Shown here in pieces: positions 44,814 to 53,294 of a stretch of DNA of 64,000 nucleotides; within the stretch, counting starts at the first letter, position 1, and each line of letters opens with the position of its first letter. The DNA is from Streptomyces sp. NRRL S-87. Its GTDB lineage: Bacteria; Actinomycetota; Actinomycetes; Streptomycetales; Streptomycetaceae. Position numbers and translations under genes: made by a program. The notes under the pieces were generated by a model. That model was not told where the DNA came from. It was given only the letters and a program-made list of their open reading frames with translations, and made no database searches. The DNA lies in the NCBI RefSeq assembly GCF_000719335.1, contig NZ_JOGB01000004.1:1-64000 (forward strand), in the 5' to 3' direction.

Positions 44814-46574
44814 TCAGATCAGGAAGCGGTACGCGCCCCAGCCGCCGCCCACCCTCGTGCGCGGCCCGAACGCGGCCGTGCCGCGGTGGCCCGTGGCCGC
44901 GTACGCCCACAGGACGCCGGCCCGGTCGCGCGCCACCAGGTCGGCCCGGCCGTCCCCGGTGAGGTCCCCGGGTCCGGCCAGCGCGTCGTACCCGCCCCAG
45001 CCGGACCCCACCAGCACCCGCCCCCCGAACGGCGCGGCCGCCGAGCCGGTGCCCGCGTACAGGTACAGCCGGCCGGAGCGGTCCCGGGCCAGCAGGTCCG
45101 CCCGCCCGTCACCGGTGCAGTCGCCCGCCCCGGCCAGCGCGTCGTACCCGCCCCAGCCGCCGCCGACCCGGACCGGAGCGCCCAGCTTCGACGCGACGGC
45201 CCCGTCGCCCGGGTACAGGACCAGCCGGCCGGCCGCGTCGACGCCGACCAGATCGCCCCTGCCGTCACCGGTGAGGTCGCCCGGACCCGCGGTCAACCGG
45301 TACGTCCAACCACGCGCGGCGAGGCCGTCGTCGACGTACAGCCGCGCGTCCTGCAGCACGACCAGGCTGGCGCGGCGGCGGTCGTTCATCGCGGCGGCGT
45401 AGTACAGCCGCGTCCCGGAGGGCAGCGGCTGCGACCCCGCGTCGATCTCCCGGCGGGGGGTGAACCGCCCGTCCGCCAGGGACCGGTACGTGAACCAGCG
45501 GCCGTCGCGGGTGACGCCGAGCACCTGGTGCTTGCCGTAGTCGCGCACGCCCCCGCCGCCGGGCATCAGGTCCACGTACTGCCAGCCCGCGCCGTAGCTC
45601 CCGCGCGGCCCGAACCGGCCGCCGCCGGTGGAGAGGTACCACCAGGTCCGGCCCGAGCCGTCGCGCGCCAGCAGGTCGGCGCGGCCGTCGCCGTCGAGGT
45701 CGTCCGCGCCGGCGATCTCGTTGTACGCGTTCCAGCCCGGCCCGACCTTCACCCGGGTCCTGAACGGCACGGTCGCCGAGCCGGTCCCCTTGTAGAAGTA
45801 CAGGTCGCCGGCCAGGTTGCGGGCCAGCAGGTCGCCGGTGCCGTCCCGGTCGAGGTCGCCGGCGCCGACCAGCTGGTCGTACGCGCCCCACCCGCCCCCG
45901 ACGCGGATCCGGCGGCCGAACGGGTCGGAGTCGACGCGCCCGGTGCTCCGGTACAGGAAGAGGTCCCCGGCCGGGGTGCGGGCCAGCAGGTCGGGGCGGC
46001 CGTCCCGGGTCAGGTCACCGGGGGAGAGCACCTTGTTGTAGGCCTGCCAGCCGGTGCCGGACCAGCGGCGGGCGCCGGTCGACCGGCCGCCCGCGCGGAC
46101 GCTCACCAGGGACAGCCGGCCGGTGACCGACAGGGTCAGCAGCTCGGGCCGCCCGTCGCCGCCCAGGTCGCCGACGGGCAGCAGGTCCTTGAAGACCTCG
46201 GCGGCCGGGTCGCCGGGACCGCTCCCGGCTACCTCCAGCTCCACCCGCCCGCCGCCGCGGGACGGGAACCACAGCACGCGTTCGTCGAGGCCGCGGTACA
46301 GGACGTCGCCGAGCCCGTCGCCGTCGTAGTCGTGCAGGGGGCGGGCGGCGGGGGTGGCGTACGGGGCCCGGGCCGGGGCCGTGCGGGGGGCCGCCGCGGT
46401 CGGCCGCGGCGCGCTCCCGGTGGTGCCGGCCGCGGACGCGGCGGCGGGTGCCGGGGCCGGTACCGGCGGCCCGGCCGCACCGGCGGGCGCACTGCCGAGC
46501 AGGGCGCCCGCGGAGAGCGCGAGGGCGGTGCAGGCGGCGAGGCGGGCCAGCCGCGTGGAGCGCGTGAACGACAA
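44814..46574 (-). CDS. Secreted FG-GAP/VCBS repeat protein, array member 1
   Basis: A 586-residue exported protein. N-terminal signal peptide (RLARLAACTALALSAGALL followed by Ala-x-Ala sites) and then two blocks of about 48-residue FG-GAP units with DxDGxxD-like Ca2+ motifs (DLDGDGRADLLARD, DLTGDGRADLVARD) and the end WGxYxxL. The blocks are parted by a unique segment of about 100 residues with the motif YGKH near its start. Such folds form seven-bladed propellers for binding ligands outside the cell; no catalytic domain is present. I chose the TTG at 46574, which has the same distance to the conserved GTCCC-N4-GGGAC dyad as in the three paralogs. Last gene of the array; its function is unknown. 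Confidence 0.85.
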   Translation of the reverse strand: MSFTRSTRLARLAACTALALSAGALLGSAPAGAAGPPVPAPAPAAASAAGTTGSAPRPTAAAPRTAPARAPYATPAARPLHDYDGDGLGDVLYRGLDERVLWFPSRGGGRVELEVAGSGPGDPAAEVFKDLLPVGDLGGDGRPELLTLSVTGRLSLVSVRAGGRSTGARRWSGTGWQAYNKVLSPGDLTRDGRPDLLARTPAGDLFLYRSTGRVDSDPFGRRIRVGGGWGAYDQLVGAGDLDRDGTGDLLARNLAGDLYFYKGTGSATVPFRTRVKVGPGWNAYNEIAGADDLDGDGRADLLARDGSGRTWWYLSTGGGRFGPRGSYGAGWQYVDLMPGGGGVRDYGKHQVLGVTRDGRWFTYRSLADGRFTPRREIDAGSQPLPSGTRLYYAAAMNDRRRASLVVLQDARLYVDDGLAARGWTYRLTAGPGDLTGDGRGDLVGVDAAGRLVLYPGDGAVASKLGAPVRVGGGWGGYDALAGAGDCTGDGRADLLARDRSGRLYLYAGTGSAAAPFGGRVLVGSGWGGYDALAGPGDLTGDGRADLVARDRAGVLWAYAATGHRGTAAFGPRTRVGGGWGAYRFLI

Positions 46575-46576
46575 GG

Positions 46577-46590
46577 GTCCCCCCTGGGAC
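46577..46590 (-). promoter_or_regulatory. Start-site dyad of FG-GAP gene 1
   Basis: GTCCC-N4-GGGAC, followed by CC and the TTG start. The Shine-Dalgarno (GGGGGGA) is inside the loop and right arm. Confidence 0.7.
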
Positions 46591-46703
46591 GGAACGGCCC
46601 GGCCCGGGACGCGGCCCGACCGGGAGGCGGTCGTCGGGCCGGGCCCGCGGGCCCGGCCGTCCGGACGGTGCGTCCGGCCGGCCGGCCCCGCGCGGCGCAC
46701 GGC

Positions 46704-48425
46704 CTAGTACACGCCGGTGTACACGTTCCAGCCGCCGCCGACCAGGCCGCGCGGCGCGAAGGTGGCCGAGCCGGAGCGGCCGGTGGCCGTGTAGCGCCAC
46801 AGGCGGCCGGAGCCGTCGCGGGCCACCAGGTCGGCGCGGCCGTCGCCGTTCAGGTCGCCGGGCGAGGCGAGCCGGTCGTAGGTGCTCCAGCCCGTGCCGA
46901 TCGTGCTGCGCCTGGCGAACGGCACGGCGGCCGAGCCGGTGCCCGGGAACAGGTACAGCGTGCCGCCCTTGCGCGCGACCAGGTCGGCCCGGCCGTCGCC
47001 GGTGACGTCACCGCCGCCGACCAGCGCGTCGTAGGCGTCCCAGCCGTTGCCGACCTTCACCGCGGCCTTGAAGACCTCGCGGGAGCCGGTGCCCGGGTGC
47101 AGCCAGAGCCGGCCCGCGGAGTCGCGGCTGAGCAGGTCGCCGCGGCCGTCGCCGGTCAGGTCGCCGGGACCGGCCACGAGCGCCGTGCCGGCCGGCAGGC
47201 CGGTCCGGCGGGCGCCGTCGGAGTACGGGATGGAGACGGTGCCGTCGGCCTTGGTCTCCAGCGGGGTGCCCCAGTTGAACTTGTCCAGCCCGGCCGCGTA
47301 GGTCAGCTTCGAGGAGGCCGGCAGGGGCGTCCAGTTCGTGAGCCGCTTCGGGAAGAAGGCGCCGTTGGTCTTGCCGACGTACTCGTACAGCTTCCCGTCG
47401 GTGCCCCGGGCCTCGATGCTGTGCTTGCCGAGGTTCGGGGTGATGCCGGAGCCGAAGAAGAACTCCGCGCCCTCCCAGCCGCTGGCGGCCTCCCGGCGCG
47501 GGGCGAACCGGCCGCCGCCGGTGGACAGGTACCAGTAGACCTTGCCGTTGAAGGCGCGGGCCAGGACGTCGGCCCGGCCGTCGCCGTCGGCGTCGTCGAC
47601 CGCGGTGATCTGGTTGTACGCGTTCCAGCCGGGGCCCACCTTGACCCGGGCCCTGAACGGCTTCGCCGCCGAGCCGGTGCCCTTGTAGACGAAGAGGTTG
47701 CCGGCGAGGGTGCGGGCGAGCAGGTCCGCGACGCCGTCGCCGTCGAGGTCGCCGGTGCCGACCAGCTGGTCGTACGCGCCCCAGCCCGGGCCCACCTTGG
47801 TCCGGGGGGCGAAGGGCTGGCCGGTCAGCTTTCCGGTGCCCTTGTACAGGTACATGTCGCCCGAAGGGGTGCGGGCGAGCAGGTCGGGGTGGCCGTCGCG
47901 GTTGAGGTCGCCCGCGCCGATGACACGGTTGTAGACCTGCCAGCCGTACCCCGACCAGGTGGGTGCGCCCGCGCCCTTCGTGGTGGTCGGGTGCAGCGAG
48001 AGGCGGCCGTCGAAGGACAGCGTCAGCAGCTCCGGCCGCGAGGAGCCGCCCACGTTGCCGACCGCGATGATGTCCCGCACGGTCTCCAGCGTGTCGTGGT
48101 GGATCGTGAAGTCCGTCGCCTCGGTGGCGCCGGAACCGGTGAGGTAGGTGCCGCAGAAGCCGAAGACGCCGCGCCAGACCCAGTCCGACCAGCCGTCTCC
48201 GTCCAGGTCGAGGCGCGGCCTGGCCCGCGTGCCGGCGTAGGTGGTGGCCGACCGGCCCGCGGCGCGGGGCAGTTCGAAGGCCGGCCGGTGGCCCGCGGAG
48301 GCGGACGGCGCGGGCCGGCCGTCGGCGGCCGTGGCCGGGACGGCCGACAGCAGCGTGCCGGCGGCGAGCGCGAGCGCCGTGCACGCCGCGATTCCGGCCG
48401 GGCGGGTGGAGCGGATGAGCGACAC
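46704..48425 (-). CDS. Secreted FG-GAP/VCBS repeat protein, array member 2
   Basis: A 573-residue paralog. Signal peptide AACTALALAAGTLLSAVPATAA; the N-terminal segment has a DLDGDGWSDWVW unit; the repeat blocks show DLNRDGHPDLLART, DLDGDGVADLLART, DADGDGRADVLARA and, after the unique middle segment (from WEGAEFFFGSG to the next propeller unit), DLTGDGRGDLLSRD and DLNGDGRADLVARD. The C terminus ends in the same register as the other members. GTG start exactly 3 nt after the conserved dyad. The middle segment shares only GITPNLGKHSIEA-type residues with the others, so it is the variable part. No cysteines in the mature repeats except a pair near the start (FCGTYL). Confidence 0.85.
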   Translation of the reverse strand: MSLIRSTRPAGIAACTALALAAGTLLSAVPATAADGRPAPSASAGHRPAFELPRAAGRSATTYAGTRARPRLDLDGDGWSDWVWRGVFGFCGTYLTGSGATEATDFTIHHDTLETVRDIIAVGNVGGSSRPELLTLSFDGRLSLHPTTTKGAGAPTWSGYGWQVYNRVIGAGDLNRDGHPDLLARTPSGDMYLYKGTGKLTGQPFAPRTKVGPGWGAYDQLVGTGDLDGDGVADLLARTLAGNLFVYKGTGSAAKPFRARVKVGPGWNAYNQITAVDDADGDGRADVLARAFNGKVYWYLSTGGGRFAPRREAASGWEGAEFFFGSGITPNLGKHSIEARGTDGKLYEYVGKTNGAFFPKRLTNWTPLPASSKLTYAAGLDKFNWGTPLETKADGTVSIPYSDGARRTGLPAGTALVAGPGDLTGDGRGDLLSRDSAGRLWLHPGTGSREVFKAAVKVGNGWDAYDALVGGGDVTGDGRADLVARKGGTLYLFPGTGSAAVPFARRSTIGTGWSTYDRLASPGDLNGDGRADLVARDGSGRLWRYTATGRSGSATFAPRGLVGGGWNVYTGVY

Positions 48426-48427
48426 GG

Positions 48428-48441
48428 GTCCCCCCAGGGAC
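48428..48441 (-). promoter_or_regulatory. Start-site dyad of FG-GAP gene 2
   Basis: GTCCC-N4-GGGAC with TGGG in the loop, followed by CC and the GTG start. Confidence 0.7.
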
Positions 48442-48600
48442 GAGAAGTGGTCGAGGAGTGAGGAGCGGATTGCGAGGCGGGAGGCGGGAGCGGGAGGCGC
48501 GAGGCGCGAGGAGCGCCGGCGCGCGGTGCGGCCGCCGGACGCGGGGCCGCCCGCCCGGCACGTAAGGCCGGACGGGCGGACCCGACGGGGTGGCTGCGGT

Positions 48601-50337
48601 CTAGGACAGGCCGGTGTAGGCGTTCCAGCCGCCGCCGATCAGGACGCGGGCCGCGAACGTGGCCGTACCGCCCCTGCCGGTGGCCGAGTAGCGGTAGAGG
48701 GACCCCGCGGTGTCGCGGGCCACGAGGTCGGCCCGGCCGTCGCCGTCGAGGTCGCCGGGCGAGGCGAGCCGCGTGTAGCCGCTCCAGCCCGTGCCGATCG
48801 TCGTACGGGCTCCGAACGGGGCCGTGGCCGAGCCGGTACCCGGGAACAGGTACAGCGTGCCGCCGGAGCGCGCGACCAGGTCGGGACGGCCGTCACCGGT
48901 GACGTCACCCGCGCCCGTCAGCACGTCGTACGCGTCCCAGCCCGCGCCCACCCGCACCCGCGGCGTGAACCCGGTGCCCGTGCCGTCCCCCGGGTGCAGG
49001 AACAGCAGGCCGAACGCGTCGCGGCTGAGCAGGTCGCCGCGGCCGTCGCCGGTCAGGTCGCCGGGGCCGGCCACGACCTTGGTGCCGTCCGGGATGCCGC
49101 CGGCCAGCCCCGCGACGTTGGCGCGGTGGATCCACACGCTCGCGCCCCGGGTCTCCACCGGCGTGGCCCAGTTGATCTTGTCCAGGCCGGTCGCGGACAG
49201 CAGCCCGCTGCCCGGCACGAGGAGGGTGTAGGGGGCCTTCGCCCGGCCCGCGAACGTACCGTCGGCGCGGGTCAGGTACACGTACGCGGTGCCGTCCGCG
49301 GTCCGGGCGAGCAGCGTGTGCTTGCCGTACGAGGGCGTGATGCCGGCGCCGACGACGAACTCGATGTCCTTCCAGCTCGTCGCCCCGTCCACGCGCGCAC
49401 CGAACCGGCCGCTGCCGGTGGACAGGTAGAGGTAGACGCGGCCCGCGTAGGTGCGGGCGAGCAGGTCGGTGCGGCCGTCGCCGTTCAGGTCGTCGGCGGC
49501 GATGATCTGGTTGTACGCGTTCCAGCCCGGGCCGACCTTCACGGGCTTCGAGAACGGCACGGTCGCCGAGCCGGTGCCCCGGTAGAAGTACAGGTCGCCG
49601 GCCGTCGTGCGGCCCAGCAGGTCGGCGACGCCGTCGCGGTCGAGGTCGCCGGAGCCCACGAGCTGGTCGTACTGGCCCCAGCCGGTGCCGACCCTGATGC
49701 GCGGGGCGAACGGCTGGCCGGTCAGCGTGCCGGTGCCCTTGTAGAGGAACAGCTCGCCGCCCGGGGTGCGGGCCAGCAGGTCCGGGCGCCCGTCCTTGGT
49801 GAGGTCGCCCGCGCCGATGACGCGGTTGTAGACCTGCCAGCCGTAGCCCGACCAGGTCGGGGCGCCCGCGCCCTTGGCCGTGGTGGGGTGCAGCGAGAGC
49901 CGGCCGTCGTAGGACAGGGTCAGCAGCTCGGGGGCGGCGGTGCCGCCCGCGTTGCCGACCTGGATGACGTCCTTGACCGTCTCCTGGGTGTCGCCGTGGA
50001 TCGCGAAGGGCTCCGAGCTGTCGCTCTGCGAGCCGGACAGCAGCACCTGGCTGGAGCCGTCCACGAAGCGCAGCAACTGGTCGGCCTGGCCGTCCCGGTC
50101 GAGGTCCAGCCGCGGCCTGGCCGCCACCGTCGCGTACGGCACGGGCGTGCGGGCCGCGTCCGCGCCGAGGTGCGGCCGCGCCACGGAGAGGGCGGCGGGC
50201 CGGACGGGGGTCCGGTCGACGGCCGCGGCCGGGCCGGCCGACAGCAGCGTGCCGGCCGACAGGGCGAGGGCGGTGCAGGCCGCCAGGCGTGCCAGCCGCC
50301 GGGGGCGGGCGGCCCGCGGGGGACGGGGGTCGTACAT
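48601..50337 (-). CDS. Secreted FG-GAP/VCBS repeat protein, array member 3
   Basis: A 578-residue paralog, closest to member 2 in the first half (the stretches around SLHPTTAKGAGAPTWSGYGW and WQVYNRVIGAGDL are almost the same). The N terminus is more basic (RPPRAARPRRLARLAACTALAL), still a Sec signal peptide. Repeat units include DRDGQADQLL, DLTKDGRPDLLART, DLDRDGVADLLGRT, DLNGDGRTDLLART, DLTGDGRGDLLSRD and DLDGDGRADLVARD. The variable middle starts at WKDIEFVVGAG and contains YGKH. ATG start exactly after the conserved dyad. 175-bp gap to member 2. Confidence 0.85.
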   Translation of the reverse strand: MYDPRPPRAARPRRLARLAACTALALSAGTLLSAGPAAAVDRTPVRPAALSVARPHLGADAARTPVPYATVAARPRLDLDRDGQADQLLRFVDGSSQVLLSGSQSDSSEPFAIHGDTQETVKDVIQVGNAGGTAAPELLTLSYDGRLSLHPTTAKGAGAPTWSGYGWQVYNRVIGAGDLTKDGRPDLLARTPGGELFLYKGTGTLTGQPFAPRIRVGTGWGQYDQLVGSGDLDRDGVADLLGRTTAGDLYFYRGTGSATVPFSKPVKVGPGWNAYNQIIAADDLNGDGRTDLLARTYAGRVYLYLSTGSGRFGARVDGATSWKDIEFVVGAGITPSYGKHTLLARTADGTAYVYLTRADGTFAGRAKAPYTLLVPGSGLLSATGLDKINWATPVETRGASVWIHRANVAGLAGGIPDGTKVVAGPGDLTGDGRGDLLSRDAFGLLFLHPGDGTGTGFTPRVRVGAGWDAYDVLTGAGDVTGDGRPDLVARSGGTLYLFPGTGSATAPFGARTTIGTGWSGYTRLASPGDLDGDGRADLVARDTAGSLYRYSATGRGGTATFAARVLIGGGWNAYTGLS

Positions 50338-50339
50338 GG

Positions 50340-50353
50340 GTCCCTCCAGGGAC
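50340..50353 (-). promoter_or_regulatory. Start-site dyad of FG-GAP gene 3
   Basis: GTCCC-N4-GGGAC with TGGA in the loop (giving GGAGGG as Shine-Dalgarno), followed by CC and the ATG start. Confidence 0.7.
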
Positions 50354-50527
50354 GGGGTTGGTGCGGGGTGGTGCAGGGGGGTTGCAGGGGGTGGAGCGGA
50401 GGTGGCAACGGGGGTGGAAACAGCGGGAAAGCGGAGAGCGGCGGCGGAAGCGCGAGCAGGGGTGCCGACAGGGTGTCAGGCCGCGCGCCCGGCCGGGGCG
50501 TCCGGCCGGGCGCGTGTCGACGGGGTG

Positions 50528-52318
50528 TCAGGCCAGGTTCGCGTAGTCGCCCCAGCCGGTGGCGATGCGGACGCGCGGCGCGAAGACCGCGGTCCCGCCC
50601 TGCCCGGTGGCCGCGTAGCGGTAGACGGCGCCGGCGGCGTCCCGGGCGATCAGGTCGGCGCGGCCGTCGCCGTCGAGGTCGCCGGGCGCGGCGAGGTCGG
50701 CGTACCCCGACCAGCCCGGGCCGACCGGCACCCGCGCCCCGAACGGGGCGGCCGCCGAGCCGGTGCCCGGGAACAGGTACAGCCGTCCGGCGGTGTCGCG
50801 GGCGACCAGGTCGGGGCGGCCGTCACCGCTGACGTCCCCGGCGCCGACGAGCCGGTCGTACGCCCCCCAGCCGGTGCCGACCCGCACGGGCGCGCCGACC
50901 GCCAGGCCCCGCCCGTCGCCGGCGTGCAGCCACAGCGTCCCGGCCGCGTCGCGGGTCAGCAGGTCGCCCTTGCCGTCGCCGGTCAGGTCGCCGACGCCCA
51001 GCAGCAGCTTCGCGTCGGTCCAGGTGCCGGCGACCGCGGTGTCCGTCTCGTAGTTGTGCACGCCCGTGGAGCTCAGCTTCAGCAGGCGCGCGTCGTCGCC
51101 GACGTCCAGGCCGGCGGCGAAGACCGGGCGGCCCGACCAGGTGCCGTCGAACCCGGCCGGGCTGCGCGGGCGGAACGTTCCGTCGGCCAGTTCCAGGTAC
51201 TCGTACAGCTTCTTGTCGGAGCCGAGCGCGAGCACGCTGTGCTTGCCGTAGTCCGGCACGCCGCCGTGCCCGACGACGAAGCGCAGTGCGTGGCCGCCGG
51301 TGCCGTACCTCGTCCGCGCCGCGAACACCCCGCTGCCGGTGGAGCGGTAGAACCACAGCGTCCCGTCGAAGGCACGCGCGACGAGGTCGGTGCGGCCGTC
51401 GCGGTCGACGTCGTCGGCGGCGACGAGCTGGTTGTACGCGTTCCAGCCCGGCCCCACCCGCACGCGCGCCCTGAACGGCGTGGTGGCCGAGCCGGTGCCC
51501 TTGTAGAAGAACAGGTCACCGGCGAGGCTCTTGGCGACCAGGTCGCCGATGCCGTCGCGGTCGAGGTCGCCCGCGCCGACCAGCTGGTCGTACGCGCCCC
51601 AGCCGGGGCCGACCCGCACGCGCGCCCCGAACGGCTCACCGGTCAGTGCCCCCGTGGACCGGTACAGGTACAGGTCACCGCCCGGGGTGCGGGCCAGCAG
51701 GTCGGGCCGGCCGTCGCGGGTCAGGTCGCCGGCGGCCAGGACCTTGTTGTACGCCTGCCAGCCCGTGCCGTACCACAGGCGGCGGGTGGTGCCGTACGGG
51801 CCGTCGGCGCTGTACAGCGCCAGGGTGCCCCAGGCCGACAGGGTCAGCAGCTCGGGCGCCGCGTCGCCGCCCAGGTCGCCCGGGGCCAGGACGTCCTTGG
51901 ACACCTCGGCCATGTCCGGCGCCTGGATGTTGAAGTCCACCGTCTCGTGCGTGCGCGACAGCGTCGCGGCCACCCGGCCCTCCACGTCGCGCACCAGGTC
52001 GTCCGGCAGCCCGTCGCCGTCGAGGTCGAGCCGCGGCCGGGCGCCCGCGGCGGCAGCGGCGCCCGCGGCGGAGCCGGCGGGTGCGCCCGACGGGCCGGCC
52101 GCCCCCGCGGCCGGCCGCTTCGGCAGGCCGAGCCGCACCTCGGGCAGCCCGGAGCCCGCGCCGCCCGACGGGCCGGTGGCGGTGACGGCGGCCGGAGCAC
52201 CGGCGGCGGAAGCGTCGGTGGCGGGCAGCAGGGCGCCCGCCGACAGGGCCAGCGCGGTGCAGGCCGCCAGGCGGCCCACCCGCGCGGCAGCACGCACGGA
52301 GTGCCGCGAAAAGATCAA
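50528..52318 (-). CDS. Secreted FG-GAP/VCBS repeat protein, array member 4 (first gene of the array)
   Basis: A 596-residue paralog, first in the direction of transcription. Signal peptide RLAACTALALSAGALLPATDASAA, then a Gly/Ala/Pro-rich stretch of about 70 residues before the first unit (DLDGDGLPDDLVRD). The repeat units (DLTRDGRPDLLART, DLDRDGIGDLVAKS, DVDRDGRTDLVARA, DLTGDGKGDLLTRD, DVSGDGRPDLVARD, DLDGDGRADLIARD) align with the other members; the variable middle has DYGKHSVLALG. TTG start right after the conserved dyad. The promoter of the array is probably upstream of 52330, where an AT-richer stretch (52372-52400) occurs. Confidence 0.85.
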   Translation of the reverse strand: MIFSRHSVRAAARVGRLAACTALALSAGALLPATDASAAGAPAAVTATGPSGGAGSGLPEVRLGLPKRPAAGAAGPSGAPAGSAAGAAAAAGARPRLDLDGDGLPDDLVRDVEGRVAATLSRTHETVDFNIQAPDMAEVSKDVLAPGDLGGDAAPELLTLSAWGTLALYSADGPYGTTRRLWYGTGWQAYNKVLAAGDLTRDGRPDLLARTPGGDLYLYRSTGALTGEPFGARVRVGPGWGAYDQLVGAGDLDRDGIGDLVAKSLAGDLFFYKGTGSATTPFRARVRVGPGWNAYNQLVAADDVDRDGRTDLVARAFDGTLWFYRSTGSGVFAARTRYGTGGHALRFVVGHGGVPDYGKHSVLALGSDKKLYEYLELADGTFRPRSPAGFDGTWSGRPVFAAGLDVGDDARLLKLSSTGVHNYETDTAVAGTWTDAKLLLGVGDLTGDGKGDLLTRDAAGTLWLHAGDGRGLAVGAPVRVGTGWGAYDRLVGAGDVSGDGRPDLVARDTAGRLYLFPGTGSAAAPFGARVPVGPGWSGYADLAAPGDLDGDGRADLIARDAAGAVYRYAATGQGGTAVFAPRVRIATGWGDYANLA

Positions 52319-52320
52319 GG

Positions 52321-52334
52321 GTCCCCCCCGGGAC
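52321..52334 (-). promoter_or_regulatory. Start-site dyad of FG-GAP gene 4
   Basis: GTCCC-N4-GGGAC with GGGG in the loop, followed by CC and the TTG start. Confidence 0.7.
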
Positions 52335-52604
52335 GTGGATCAGGTGCCCCGACGCTAACCCCGCCGCCCCGCGAAAAAGAAGCGGTTTCTCGTACAACCT
52401 TTTCGCCCCGTACGGTCCAGTCCGAGCAACGACATCGCAGGTGGGGGCCTGTCCGCCTCGGCCGGCCCGCGCCGGGGAAGGGGCCGGAACCGCCCCTGCC
52501 CCGAACGCGCGACGGGGCCCGGCACGGCGCCGGACCCCGTCGTCGGTCCCGTCGGCGGTCAGACCCCGTCGCCAGTCCCGTCGTCGGTCAGACCCCGTCG
52601 TCGG

Positions 52605-53294
52605 TCAGCTCTTGCGGTGCCCCACCAGCCGCGGCTTCGCCTCCAGGCCGTCCAGCCCGTGCCAGGCCAGGTTCACCAGGTGCGCCGCCACCTCGGCCTT
52701 CTCCGGCCGCCGCGTCTCCAGCCACCACTGCCCGGTCAGCGCCACCATGCCCACCAGCGCCTGCGCGTACAGCGGTGCCAGCTTCGGGTCGAAGCCCCGC
52801 GCCTTGAACTCCAGACCCAGGATGTCCTCGACCTGCGTGGCGATGTCGCTGATCAGCGACGCGAACGTACCCGTCGACTGCGCCACCGGCGAGTCCCGCA
52901 CCAGGATGCGGAAACCGTCCGTGTAGGCCTCGATGTAGTCGAGCAGCGCGAACGCGGCCTGCTCGAGCAGCTCCCGCGGGTGCCCGGCCGTCAGCGCCCC
53001 GGTCACCATGTCCAGCAGCTGGCGCATCTCCCGGTCCACCACGACCGCGTAGAGCCCCTCCTTGCCGCCGAAGTGCTCGTACACCACCGGCTTGGAGACC
53101 CCGGCCTTCGCCGCGATCTCCTCCACCGACGTGCCCTCGAAGCCCTTCTCCGCGAACAGGGCGCGACCGATGTCCAACAGCTGCTGCCGGCGCTCCGCGC
53201 CGGTCATCCGGACCCGTCGGCCACTGCGCCGCGGTTTGTCGCTGCTGGAGGAAGGGGAGGATGTACCGCCGTCGATCGCCACGTCCCCCATCAT
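52605..53294 (-). CDS. TetR family regulator linked to the desaturase
   Basis: A 229-residue TetR regulator. After a Ser/Arg-rich tail (SSPSSSSDKPRRSGRRVRM) comes the HTH GTSVEEIAAKAGVSKPVVYEHFGGKEGLYAVV and a ligand domain with WWLETRRPEKAEVAAHLVNLAWHGL. The ATG at 53294 overlaps the desaturase stop as ATGA, so the two are co-translated; a second ATG follows at 53291. In actinomycetes such pairs usually mean that the regulator controls unsaturated fatty-acid synthesis by sensing acyl-CoA, but the ligand is inferred only. The probable operators are the twin dyads before the desaturase. Confidence 0.9.
   Translation of the reverse strand: MMGDVAIDGGTSSPSSSSDKPRRSGRRVRMTGAERRQQLLDIGRALFAEKGFEGTSVEEIAAKAGVSKPVVYEHFGGKEGLYAVVVDREMRQLLDMVTGALTAGHPRELLEQAAFALLDYIEAYTDGFRILVRDSPVAQSTGTFASLISDIATQVEDILGLEFKARGFDPKLAPLYAQALVGMVALTGQWWLETRRPEKAEVAAHLVNLAWHGLDGLEAKPRLVGHRKS

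Noticed and set aside
44769..48461. A 1230-residue open frame on the plus strand across FG-GAP genes 1 and 2
   Set aside because: It is antisense to two genes with signal peptides, Ca2+-motif repeats and ribosome-binding sites; long stop-free antisense frames are usual in DNA of this base composition.
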